From: Linnemannia hyalina | Lineage: Eukaryota > Mortierellomycota > Mortierellomycetes > Mortierellales > Mortierellaceae | DNA: 64,000 nucleotides | Assembly: GCA_019671135.1 (NCBI GenBank) | Contig: JAHRHY010000008.1 | Coordinates: 2,108,001 to 2,172,000, forward strand | Direction of reading: 5' to 3' | Part shown: in pieces, positions 1 through 9,801 of the stretch | Position numbering within the stretch: position 1 is the first letter of the stretch | Layout: every line of letters starts with the position of its first letter | Notes under the pieces: model-generated | The model's input: the letters and a program-made list of their open reading frames with translations, nothing else | Told to the model about the DNA's origin: nothing | The model's database searches: none | Made by a program: the position numbers and the translations under genes

Positions 1-108
1 GTCCGCGAAGGTTACCGCCCTGGAGCTTTTTTGGTGGATCTCGCCCCCCACGTCAGCATCGCCGTGGGACATGGGAAAGAGTTAGATGGGGATGTGCCTT
101 TTGAGTAA
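1..108 (+). CDS. 3' end of an unidentified gene (partial, cut by window start)
   Basis: An open frame runs from base 1 to a TAA at 106-108 and gives 35 residues, including GYRPGAFLVDLAPHVSIAVG near the start and an acidic tail ending DVPFE. The amino-acid mix and lack of low complexity suggest a real last exon, but the piece is too short to assign to a family. The upstream part lies outside the window. After the stop the sequence becomes AT-richer, as expected for a 3' UTR. It could also be a chance open frame. Confidence 0.35.
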   Translation, partial: VREGYRPGAFLVDLAPHVSIAVGHGKELDGDVPFE

Positions 109-442
109 TATTTTGGTGGCGTTCATGTGACCACTATTTCGTTAGTGTAGAAAATGATATAGTTTTCACGCGAAATTATCAATGTTATTCTTGGTATAAA
201 AAGTGCGAGCCAAAAAGGCCTATTCAATTAAGCGAAGTTGATACTGGCGAAAAGCATACCCTATTCTCCAGCCTCACCCGCACCTAACCAACACACACAC
301 AACACTCTTTTTTTCTTCCCTTCACATTCTATACATATGTTCCCTTTTCTACACGACACTGAACGACAACACTACATTCCACACATTCCTCTTCCCACTC
401 AACCTTTTCTGTTCACCTTCTCAACGTGACATACGAACGATA

Positions 443-479
443 ACACCACCACCACCACCACCACCACCACCACCACCAG
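443..479. repeat. (CAC)n trinucleotide microsatellite
   Basis: About eleven CAC/ACC units in a row, just upstream of the ATG at 513. It probably lies in the 5' UTR or promoter of the small gene that follows. Confidence 0.9.
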
Positions 480-512
480 CACACTCTCTTTGCAAAGACG
501 ACGACATCCGTC

Positions 513-1216
513 ATGAGCGACAACAGCCCTGGAGTACGTAAAACAGTTCATGAACGTTCGTCACCTTGCGTTGTTGCAGAAGTCAAAGAGAGAGAGAGAG
601 AGAGAGATTATGTACTCATAACATATTGTTCCGTTCTGTTTTAACTACTACGAAGCAGATGCACTCCTTTATGCCAGACTGGAAGTTCGTTAACGAGGCT
701 GCAGAACAAATTCTGCACGAGGGATTCAATGGGGATCTATATCAGCGACTAGGAGGAGCTCTTATTGCTTCAGAGGCGCAACCCATATCACAGGGTCAAG
801 CGTCCGTCGTCTTTCGCTTTATCAACAAGCACCACTTGGCACTAAATTTCAGCACAACACCCTCTCTTACACGGCTTATCATTGCGATCTTGGATGGCTC
901 ATGGACACCGGAGCGTGGTGAGAGGAACGAGACCGGATTTTTGCTGCTTTGGAGGAACCAGGAAAACACCATCACATATCCCATTCCACCTTCAAGCTTT
1001 CTTCTTCGCTACATCTCAGCACTATTGCACATCAATATATTCCTGTTTGACACCGCCGCCCGCCCCATTGTCATCACCCATCCCTATCCAAAAGGAGTTG
1101 TCGGTATTCTTCATGATGCATCGTCCATTCTGGAATACGCGGACTACAATGTACTCAGACCAACTCGTACGGAACAGTGCTGTGATGTAAACAAAGACTA
1201 TCTGTGGGGGATCTAG
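513..1216 (+). CDS. small protein of unknown function, two exons
   Basis: I read two exons. Exon 1 is 513-533 (MSDNSPG); a GTACGT donor at 534 pairs with an AG at 657-658, giving a 125-nt intron that holds a (GA)n run. Exon 2 is 659-1216. The join keeps the frame and gives about 192 residues. The exon-2 ATG (659) is a possible start on its own. I do not recognise the family. The C-terminal half has the hydrophobic stretch FLLRYISALLHINIFLFD followed by a region ending DYNVL. That layout faintly resembles the end of OTU-type cysteine proteases, but no catalytic DGxC motif is visible, so I do not assign it. The gene may be a single-copy orphan or part of the mobile neighbourhood that follows. 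Confidence 0.45.
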
Positions 1217-1330
1217 TCTAAACAAATGGACCACGAGCTAGGACTATATCTGTAAGGATGAACTGGGAGAAGACCAAGGAGTTCGCATAGGTGAGATCGA
1301 TAGAATAAACAAACCAAAATAAAAGAGGGC

Positions 1331-1603
1331 GGGAGAATGAAGCGAAGGAGTGCTACAATAAAATAGACCCCTGGGCGCCGGCTAATCCATGATATATGTT
1401 GACGGTTGCACCGCAGTCCGCCGTTAGACGATAGATCGGCCTGTGGTCGGGTGTTGGGCTGCAACAGCGGAGGTCTGGCGGAAACGTCGGCAGGGCGAAA
1501 AGTGGATCTCTATGGCATCAGGAGGGTGCAAAGCGTCAAGGATAGGACAGACAAGCCGGGGAGAATAGAGGAAAGGAATGCTAACAATGAAGTAGACCCC
1601 TGG
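1331..1603. repeat. diverged direct duplication (two copies about 228 bp apart)
   Basis: The segment at 1331-1374 and the one at about 1558-1603 align by eye. Both begin with GGGAGAAT, continue through a GAAxGGAxTGCTA core, and end with the identical string TAGACCCCTGG. No gene is supported here. The 91-codon frame at 1406-1681 spans one copy, but no homology is recognised. The repeat could mark the edge of a mobile element or an old tandem duplication. Confidence 0.5.
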
Positions 1604-1836
1604 ATGGCATGCTGGTATCGCGCGTCCCGACTGTTCGATCGCCCGTATGTCCTTTCACGCCTGGCATTGGTCGCGACATAAGGGAGGTCGAGGATAAAGG
1701 GAGCGCTGATCCTGCTTTCAATGGTGTTTGTTCAAAGGAAACACGTTAAAAGAATGGATCAAAAAGAGTAAGAGAAAGGAAGCACTCCGAACCAATCGCT
1801 CGGCTCCGAATTATTTTATTATCGTTTTCTACATAC

Positions 1837-4800
1837 ATGATGGTGGTCACAAGAACGCCACCAAAACATCACTCAAAAAGCAGATTCCCATCTACATCAC
1901 CACAATAGGACGACCTTTCCATTGATCTACGGCCACCAACACCCCCGTCTCTACCACTTCCACCAGGACCTGCCGCGACATTCCGAACCGCCAAACGACC
2001 GCGCCAGCAGAGAGAAGGATGCGAAATCGACAGGGTTGCACTAGATACCATCTACAAGGAGGAATGGTATGTTTTGATGTCTACTACGTGGATGATTTTT
2101 AGACTTTTTTTGTTTGATTTTTACCACTTTATTGGTTGTCTTTGATATTTTTAAAAAAAAATCATTTAGTGAGGCCCGAGTCAAGAAGGAGGCGGCCGAT
2201 CAGTGCCGCACGGCGAAGAAGCGTGCAAAGAAGGAGGCAGATCCGAGGGAAGCATTGGAGAAGGCACATATTGATACAAAGCAAGCGGAAGAGAAACGTG
2301 TAAGAACGCCTCGGGGAGTCATGAATGAAACTGCTCGACACGTTCGCCAACACTGCGGCATCAACGACGAAGAGGACTTTACCAACCATCACGCATCGAT
2401 GATGATTACCCACCCTATTGGAGAACCTCAGACCGTTACTGGACGAGCTCTAGCGATATATAAGGCGGCCCTATCAAGACACTTTGACATGGCATGGATC
2501 GAGGAACAGGACCACATATCTGATCCTACCGTTGCCTCAGCAAACTCAACAACTATCACCCCAACCCCATCGGACATCGACGCCCAGGATGACAACAGCA
2601 TTCGCGCTATTACCCTACCTCTTGCGAAACTGCTCAGGACGGATCTCCCCACGAAGGATCAAGATTACATCACCAAGAGGCTAAACGACGTACAAGGTGA
2701 GGTGTCTGACTTTATGGAATCCGTTGCCATGGGAGCGTATAAGACAACATTATGGGTATGTTTTCAACATTCTCTGTCTTGGTTGTGGTCGCGCAAGGAC
2801 ATATTTATTTCAAGTTAACTAATATTATATATTATCACGACCGTGTTTACTTTCTAGATCTGTCGCTTTGGCATCCAAGGAAGCATACAGCTTAACCTAG
2901 CTGACATATTCCCGCCATTCTTTGATATCAGGGACAACTACTTCAAGGAGAACCCGATCGTGGAAGCGGGAGTCATTACTCCGGAGTGGCAACAGATTGT
3001 ATCCGATGCTATGGAGTCGAAGTCCCGAGTGAAGGATCCGGCGACCTCGCTATCCCAGGATTATTTGCAGTACCTTGGAGCTCGGATTCCAGAATTGAGA
3101 CGTGCGAGGAAGACCCCCAACACTATCACCCACCCCTTGTGGGATACGGTGCTTGAAAGCATCTATAGCGGGAAGCTGGTACCACAAGCCTGGGATGATT
3201 CAAGGCATCCTGACTCACCCTCATCCAACCCCTTCAAGACCATTCCAAGCTTGTCTCAAGCCTCTGGTTCCGGCGCTGTGGATGATGCCTATGCTGCTGC
3301 TGATGCCAATGTCGAGGTCGGATACCAGTCAGAGGACTCATCGAAGGAAAGCCTGGGGGGTTTGACGACCACACTCATGCGAGAGTACGCTACGAACATC
3401 AAGATGATATGGTCTGGAGACATTTACGAGAGGTTGAGACGGTACGTGGTGCACAATGTTCTCCGACTCAATCTACGACCCCAGAGTGAGGAGAAGCACC
3501 GCATCCAAAAGCGGAAGCGTGCTATCAAGGAAGCCGAGGAGGTGAAGGAGGCGTCGGCATCGACAAGCCGAAAGCGTCGAGAGTCCCTGAGGAACTGGAA
3601 AAGGTGAAACCAGGACCTATTCAATCAACCTGATCACGCATTTGATACTAGTCGAGACGAGGAGCGCATCAACAAGATTTTCGGGCTCATTGACATCCAT
3701 CAAGAGTGGCGGCCAGGAGTCAAGGAGCAGAACAAGTCACGTGGACTCACCCAAAGCGACGACTACGAGACGGACTCGGAGTTTGACGACTCAGACAACT
3801 CAGACGACGATATGGATACCGAGTTGGTTGTTTCGGGCTCGAGCAAGAGCAGCGATGATATTTTAAGGCCTTGCACTCACACAGCAGATCAAGATTGCGA
3901 GATGGGGGTCATGGAGGAGCAGTCAGATGCTGGTCGCTCTATTAATGCAGAGGCTCAGAGTAGTGGTCCGTCTCAATCTGTCGCACGCTCCTCAACAGGT
4001 ACCAATAACTAATATCGGACGCTGATCCTTGCTGAGTTTGTGGTATTAACTGTGGACTAATATCTCTCACTTCCTTTTTCTCCACCGTAGGGCAAAAGGA
4101 GCCGACGTCAAAGAAGCTCCGAGGTCTAGAAGCAGTAGCTATCAGGTTGCTGGAATTGCCAGACTCGAACATACCCATCACTGAAGAGACAGTCAAGGCG
4201 AAGCTCTACGAGCCTGAAATGTACAGCACGGATGAGATTTTGGCCGTCTTGCGGCTAGTGACATTACTGAGACCGTTTACCCCTAAGAAGGCCCACTCAG
4301 GACCCCAGTCACCTTCCTATCCAAAGAGCGTCTTGACTTTGGGGCCGTTTGTGTATATTGCAAATGCAATCTTGAGATCGGCGGGATACAAGGATTTCAC
4401 CCGTAGGATTTGCCCAGTTCCTGCTGTTGGAAATCGGCATGCTGTGCCGTTGGACGCGTTAGGGGTGTATGACATATTTGGCGGGCGAGCACCAGGACGC
4501 TTCGATATCAAGGACCCAAGTGGTCGAGTAATCACCACGTCGACCGTCGCGAGACTGTCTACCGATCATCGCAAATATGTTTTCGGTGGACTTTTCAATA
4601 TCGCCATCATCAACGACGCCTGCACGAAACATGGACTTGATTTCGCACAAAGGTATGCATACACCAGGTCTTGATTATGACCTCTCCTCATTCATATCTA
4701 TGACCATCATGAGTCGATTGAATAACAGTTTACCGTATATTGTTCGTAAAATGATAGAATGACGTACGTCGACTTTACACAGTACGCATCATGGGACGGC

Positions 4801-6844
4801 GGGCGATAACGGGACCAAACCGCCACTTCACCAATAGTGCTTACGAAGACAAGAAGAAGAAGCATGTTAAGCCACCAGGTGTGATCAACTGGACGTCGGA
4901 ACTACTGGAAACCGGGCACACCCCTCAATCTGCAGCCAAAGCGTCGGAGGAGATCAAGATTGTTCAGGATCGTTTGGTCACAGAGCTACAACCCCTCAAG
5001 AAGGGCCTCAAGGCAGCCATGACGGTCAGGAGAGAAAAGGACCGCACTCTTCGCCACTATGAAGGACACGACCAGAGACACAAGAAGGGAATCTACCAGA
5101 ACCTACAGGAGGCACGAAAAGTCGTCAACAACTTGAAGATCATTCCTCTCGAGGCTGAGATCCGGGAAAAGAAGCAGCAACGCTACTATTACAACAGGTT
5201 GTCCAAGGCGACCGCCCCCCCAACAGCACTATCAGAAGACCCTTCTCCCCTGCCCATCACGACTGTCACAGAGTCTGTCCCAACCGTTCAACATGCTGGG
5301 ATGCAAGACTTTGTTCAGACAACCTCCATCAAGCAGCTACTGATAGAAATTGAAGACAAGGACCGACAACTACCTGTACCGGGCACTGACAGAGGATTGG
5401 TGACTATGTCTGAGACTGTCCCCTCCTTGTGGTCAACTCTGGAATCTTTATCAAACCGATACTATATTCTCCATGGTATGTTTCCTTTTCTGCTTTACTA
5501 CTGTCGCTCTATCATATCAAGATCGTGTCTTCATGCAATAATTCCTACGGCGTTTCGTTTGACGTTATAGGTCATCCTGATACTCACCACACCGGCAACG
5601 ACGACGGGGCTTCAGAGCCGCCCACCTCTCACGCTGATGCTGTGGACATGGACATTAATGGCACGGACACCCAGCCCTCTCTGCATTCAGAATCGAAAGT
5701 GTCATCTCTTCCAGAACGGACTCGGAACGCCATAACGATAACAGGCTCTTTATCCCGGAAGGCAACGATGGAGGACATGCGTTTTGCCAAGTCCAACCGC
5801 ATCACCGCAAAACAGGTCAAAGAAGTCGGTGGAGTAGGAAGGGCGACTCGAACAAGGGAGCGTTTGCTTCGACAGCCGGAAAATCAGAGGATCTCGGAGC
5901 TTCACAAGGAGATAGGAGAAAACTCCGTTTTGAAGGCGCAGACTATCAGTGAAGTTGACTCTGCACAGGTAACCCGACGATCAGTTACACAACCCTTTCG
6001 CAACTTCGAGAGCAGCAGAAGCTTAGTGAAACAGTTCCACCACAAGGATCTTCAACTGCCGACGGAAAATGCAGGACTTTTCCAGAGGTAAGTTTATGGA
6101 TTTAAGAATCGGAGTGCATCTATTCCTTGTTGTCAACTCCAATGAGCATTCAAATAACTAAAACGTACTTTTATTTTTGTTTTCTTGATAGGAACAGGAC
6201 AGACCCAACCAGCATCAGTCAACACAGTCGACCCTATCGATGGGTGTTGCAAGTGTGGTAGACACCACCTCCCAATCCGCGTTGGAAGGGCACTCACCTA
6301 TCCACAGGAATGCCCCAGAGACGCGTTGCCCATCATCCCTATCATGTTCGTCGGGACGGCAGGAATCGGAACCGGGAGTCGCATTGGCGGTCATCTGAAG
6401 TACGGCGGAAAAAAGGTCGTTGAGCGACATGCCCTCTCCGTCCCTGTACTGATGACCGATGAAAACATGACAAGCAAAGTCTGCTCGTTGTGCTTTGCGA
6501 TTCTACGCCTCGTCAAGGAACTGAGACTTGTCAACGAAGTCGAGAAGCTGGTCACAATCAACGGTGCGGTCCAGTGCGAAAACCCCAACTGTGAGAGTGT
6601 CCGCGCCGGTTATGCACGTCGAGGCAGGGACAGCAATGCATGTGTCAACATTGCACTTGCGGGATTCACGACAATCATGAGCGACAACAGACAGCGACTT
6701 CCTCCCTACAGGAGATCCACGCGTCCAGAGGGCGCCACCCCTTCAGAACCCCAGTCTCTCGCTACTGGAACACAACAAACATCGAGCACTTCGACAACGG
6801 ACCCATTGACAACAATGGCTCCAGCGACGCTGCTGATGAGCTAG
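1837..6844 (+). pseudogene. Fanzor-like (TnpB-family) RNA-guided nuclease gene, probably degenerate
   Basis: The spliced pieces I can support are 1837-2066, 2170-2755, 2858-3998, 4091-4652, about 4783-5475, 5571-6087 and 6192-6844. Joins 2066/2170, 2755/2858, 3998/4091 and 5475/5571 are in phase with GT-AG ends. Family evidence is at the C-terminal end. A GTDRG motif (Asp codon 5388-5390) fits RuvC-I. TDENMTSKVCSLC puts the RuvC-II Glu (6461-6463) just before a CxxC finger. CENPNC supplies the second cysteine pair, and GRDSNACVNIALAG carries the RuvC-III Asp (6629-6631). This order is the established Fanzor/TnpB signature. The N-terminal half is long, basic and coiled, with a Pro-rich start; about 1,470 codons in all, large for the family. 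Disablements: TAG at 1906-1908, TGA at 3605-3607, and no frame-keeping canonical splice across 4653-4783 or 6088-6300. It could be a decayed copy, an active gene with unusual introns, or an assembly problem. No transposase is seen nearby. Confidence 0.72.
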
Positions 6845-7073
6845 CCTAGCTAGATTTATGTAAGTTCCCATCTGCTTGTTTCCCATTTATGATTTGCTAC
6901 GGAGTCTGCTATCGGTAAACCTCAGATTAACCAAAATATCCTAAATTTTGGATGAAATAGACAAGAACTGCTTTTCAGCTTATCTCCGGGGCATACTCAA
7001 CAATGAACAACTTTCAATAGCAGAAAGGGAATATAGTATTACGAGACAGTAAAAAATACAAAGAGAAAATAAG
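6845..7073. other. intergenic, convergent 3' ends; possible guide-RNA location
   Basis: This 229-bp stretch lies between the Fanzor-like unit and the minus-strand DUF2985 gene. It starts with a small palindrome (CTAGCCTAGCTAG, about 6841-6854) and is otherwise AT-rich. In Fanzor and TnpB systems the guide RNA usually comes from the 3' side of the nuclease gene, so it is a place to look. I see no clear RNA structure by eye. Confidence 0.3.
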
Positions 7074-8957
7074 TTACACAGTAGAAGACGAAACGAACTT
7101 CTTCTCATCAAGCGCATCCTGAATAGCCTCCTCGGCAGTTGCGACAACCCGTACCCGACTCATGGTCTGTTCATGCAACATGATCAACACACTCGGCACA
7201 ATCGCAGCCAAACATCCAAACGCCATTCCTGTACCTACAACCCAACCCGGACGGACATGATAGTTCATCCCCCACATGAACCCGCACAGGACCTCTTGGA
7301 TCATCGAGTTGAGGTTGAACGAGCCCACAATCAGAAGGAATCTTGCGGGGGATACTATAAGGGTTGAGGGTGACGAACTCAGGAGGATTGTTGTTGAAGT
7401 GAGTTGTTCGGCGGGAGGTACGAAAAAGTCGACGGGTTCGATTCCTGCGGGGATGGTGTAGTTGTACCAGGGCCATGCTCTCTGCAATCGCTCCTTGCGT
7501 CTCAACAACCTTTTGTCGTGTTCATCAACCCAATCCATCTGCTCCTGCGTCAACGCCTCTGGCATTGGGACCGGTGGTGGAGGCACCTTCTTGCTAGAGC
7601 TTTTCTCATTTGGTGAAGACTGGGCAGACATGATACTATGTCCAGCGTGGCTTCCTGACCTCGATCCTGACGAACCATGATCCTCATGAATCACAAATGT
7701 CGGTCTCCGGGGTGAGTCACTGCTGACAGGGATGTCGTCAACCATCGACATGGTCATAGTCCTGGCTCTTGTCCGTGGCGATAATCTCCTCGAAGATGAC
7801 GATCTAGGCAGCGTGGTATAAGAGGCACCCCGCTGGATAACCCGGGACTTGAGTGGCATCGCACCCTGCCCCTCTTCCAGTCTGCTCATAGATTCCGTGG
7901 TGTCCTGTCCTGTTTCATTGTTGACAGTTGCTGCATCTTTGGAAGAATCATCCGACTGCATATCCAATGGAAACGGGAGGAATGGCAGGACCACAGACTG
8001 AACCACTCGATGCGTCTCCTCTGTTAGAAGCTCGTTCAACTCTTTCTCTGGAATGTCTACACGGAGCCTTATAGTTGGGGACAAAGGCGCAGGTGGTACA
8101 ACTGAAGTTGCTGTTGAGGGCGATGAAGATCCTGTATGATCGGAGGAATCCTGACCGTCCACGGCGACAATGGGGTGAAGAGGGCTCGCCACTAGATCAC
8201 TACTAGACACTCGAGATCGATCAACAGACAAACTCCTCATAGAATCAAAGGTACGTGCCCTGGACTTTGATCTCGATCGTGACCTCGAGACAACGACTCT
8301 GGTTTCTGCCCTGTCCAAGGTCCTGGATCGCATGTCTGCGTTGGAGTCGAACTGTGGTGGTACAAGGCTATCATGTTCCATGACTGTCCCAGTCTCAGTC
8401 CGCTCTCGACCATAGCCCGGAAAGCATCGATAAAACTGCAGCCGCTCGAGCAACTTCTCTTCTTGATTGGATCCTCCAATAGCAGCTGTCGGTCTTTGAT
8501 TTCCTGCATCCCCGGTGCTGAATCGAGCAAGAAACTGTTGATGAATGGCTTTATCCTCTCTCCAGACACGGACACCTCGCACAAAGCCAATGAATCGTTT
8601 CGGATGGACGGGGACGTTGGCGAGCGTAAAGAAGCCGTTGAGGACTTGGGAGGCAATCTCGATCCAGAGTTTCTGTGTAGCGTCGTCCTTCAGCGTGACC
8701 CAACCGAACATCAGAAGGACCAAGAATGCTCCCCAGACAACAACAGAGAGACAGCAGAAAAAGACGAAAAAGTTAAAGGGTGACTTGACGATCAGACGAC
8801 AGCCGTCCTTGAAGTATTGGCTCCAGGGTGCGTTGCGGATCCAGGTCTTGAGGGAGACATGATTTGAGGGAGAGTGGGCGCCTCTTGTCTTGTACTGCTG
8901 AACCATTGGTAGAGCGGAGAGGGACGAGGAGGGATATGCAGGGGAAGTGGAAGGCAT
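7074..8957 (-). CDS. DUF2985-type integral membrane protein
   Basis: A single uninterrupted 627-residue frame, ATG at 8957. Near residues 60-90 there is a strong membrane segment (FNFFVFFCCLSVVVWGAFLV). It is followed by KLWIEIASQVLNGFFTLANV and a PKRFIGFVRGVRVW stretch, the usual pattern of fungal DUF2985 proteins. The middle (about 190-470) is a Ser/Arg/Pro-rich, probably disordered loop with RSRSRSKSR repeats. The last 150 residues hold more hydrophobic segments (FLLIVGSFNLNSMIQEVLCG; MAFGCLAAIVPSVLIML). The family has no established reaction. It is probably a multi-pass membrane protein with a large cytosolic loop that could be phosphorylated. It is intronless, unlike most neighbours. The family call is from pattern memory; the membrane topology is clear from the sequence. 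Confidence 0.75.
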   Translation of the reverse strand: MPSTSPAYPSSSLSALPMVQQYKTRGAHSPSNHVSLKTWIRNAPWSQYFKDGCRLIVKSPFNFFVFFCCLSVVVWGAFLVLLMFGWVTLKDDATQKLWIEIASQVLNGFFTLANVPVHPKRFIGFVRGVRVWREDKAIHQQFLARFSTGDAGNQRPTAAIGGSNQEEKLLERLQFYRCFPGYGRERTETGTVMEHDSLVPPQFDSNADMRSRTLDRAETRVVVSRSRSRSKSRARTFDSMRSLSVDRSRVSSSDLVASPLHPIVAVDGQDSSDHTGSSSPSTATSVVPPAPLSPTIRLRVDIPEKELNELLTEETHRVVQSVVLPFLPFPLDMQSDDSSKDAATVNNETGQDTTESMSRLEEGQGAMPLKSRVIQRGASYTTLPRSSSSRRLSPRTRARTMTMSMVDDIPVSSDSPRRPTFVIHEDHGSSGSRSGSHAGHSIMSAQSSPNEKSSSKKVPPPPVPMPEALTQEQMDWVDEHDKRLLRRKERLQRAWPWYNYTIPAGIEPVDFFVPPAEQLTSTTILLSSSPSTLIVSPARFLLIVGSFNLNSMIQEVLCGFMWGMNYHVRPGWVVGTGMAFGCLAAIVPSVLIMLHEQTMSRVRVVATAEEAIQDALDEKKFVSSSTV

Positions 8958-9801
8958 GGTATCTTTTTGGTAGTTAGCTTTTGTGTTGCTGGGCGTAAGT
9001 AAGTAAGGGTTCGTAAGGTAAAAGCAAAGAAGGTTTTTTTATCGGTTTTAGAAAGGAAGAGAGAAGAGGAGAAGGAGGAGGACGAGGAAGGGAGAAAAGG
9101 AAGAGAAAAGTGAAGGAGGAGGAAGTAGGAAGGGACACTTTACATCTTTGTCGTGGTTGCTGTTGATCGCTTCAAAGGCTGTGGGGTGGGAGCTGTCATG
9201 GCTGTTGCCTTGGCGCTGTGAGTCCTTGGGTGTCATGGCAGACTCGAAGACTTATTCTTTGGGCTGGTTTGTATTGATGACGCTCGTGAGTGAATGGGGA
9301 ATAGTGGTTTATCGATTCAGCCCTGTGTGGGAATGAGCGAGGAGGAAGTAAGAAGGAAGGAAGGTGGGATGAAGTGAAGGAGGAGTGAAGTAATGAAGAG
9401 GAGGGGGAAAGGAGTGGATGCGGATGCAATATGCAATAAAAAAAGAGAGAAGCAGACAAGTAGGGTATCCAGAGCAAAGCGGGCTATGAAATAGGGTACA
9501 GAGTGTATGCATACAAAGAGAGCAAAGAGAGGGCAAGAGGGAAGGGGCGAGAGGGTTATGAGAGGAAAGTGTGGTAAGCAAAAACGGAGAAATAAACTAC
9601 AGGGAGAGGGAGGAATGGAGGCGCTTGTGCAAGTCGAGAAAAAAAGAGTAAGAAAATGCAAGACCCCAGTCTGACACAAAGTAGAGAGAGATAGTGAACC
9701 TCCCCTCCACGGTCTCAACCCACCTTGGCGTCTCGTCTCGTCGATTCATATACTGTTCTGACTAGTTCCCTAGTTTGCCTTTAGCTCACTTCTGCCTTTC
9801 G
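8958..9801. promoter_or_regulatory. intergenic, purine-rich on the plus strand
   Basis: 844 bp between the DUF2985 start and the RecQ stop, both on the minus strand. Long stretches of GGA/GAA on the plus strand (CT-rich on the coding strand) at about 9055-9135 and 9340-9420 resemble the pyrimidine-rich promoters elsewhere in this window. Open frames here are low-complexity and not credible genes. Confidence 0.5.

Noticed and set aside
6203..6400. Open frame reading STLSMGVASVVDTTSQSALEG inside the Fanzor-like unit
   Set aside because: It is reachable from the upstream exon by a weak AG but ends before the nuclease core and is Ser-rich. I treat it as a shifted frame, not a real C-terminus.
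7430..7460. GGTTCGATTCC, matching a tRNA B box, on the plus strand
   Set aside because: It lies antisense inside the DUF2985 coding region, the T-stem does not pair fully and no A box or acceptor stem is visible.
9048..9718. Overlapping minus-strand frames rich in Ser, Leu, Phe and Pro
   Set aside because: Composition follows the CT-rich promoter sequence. There is no conserved motif and the frames contradict each other.
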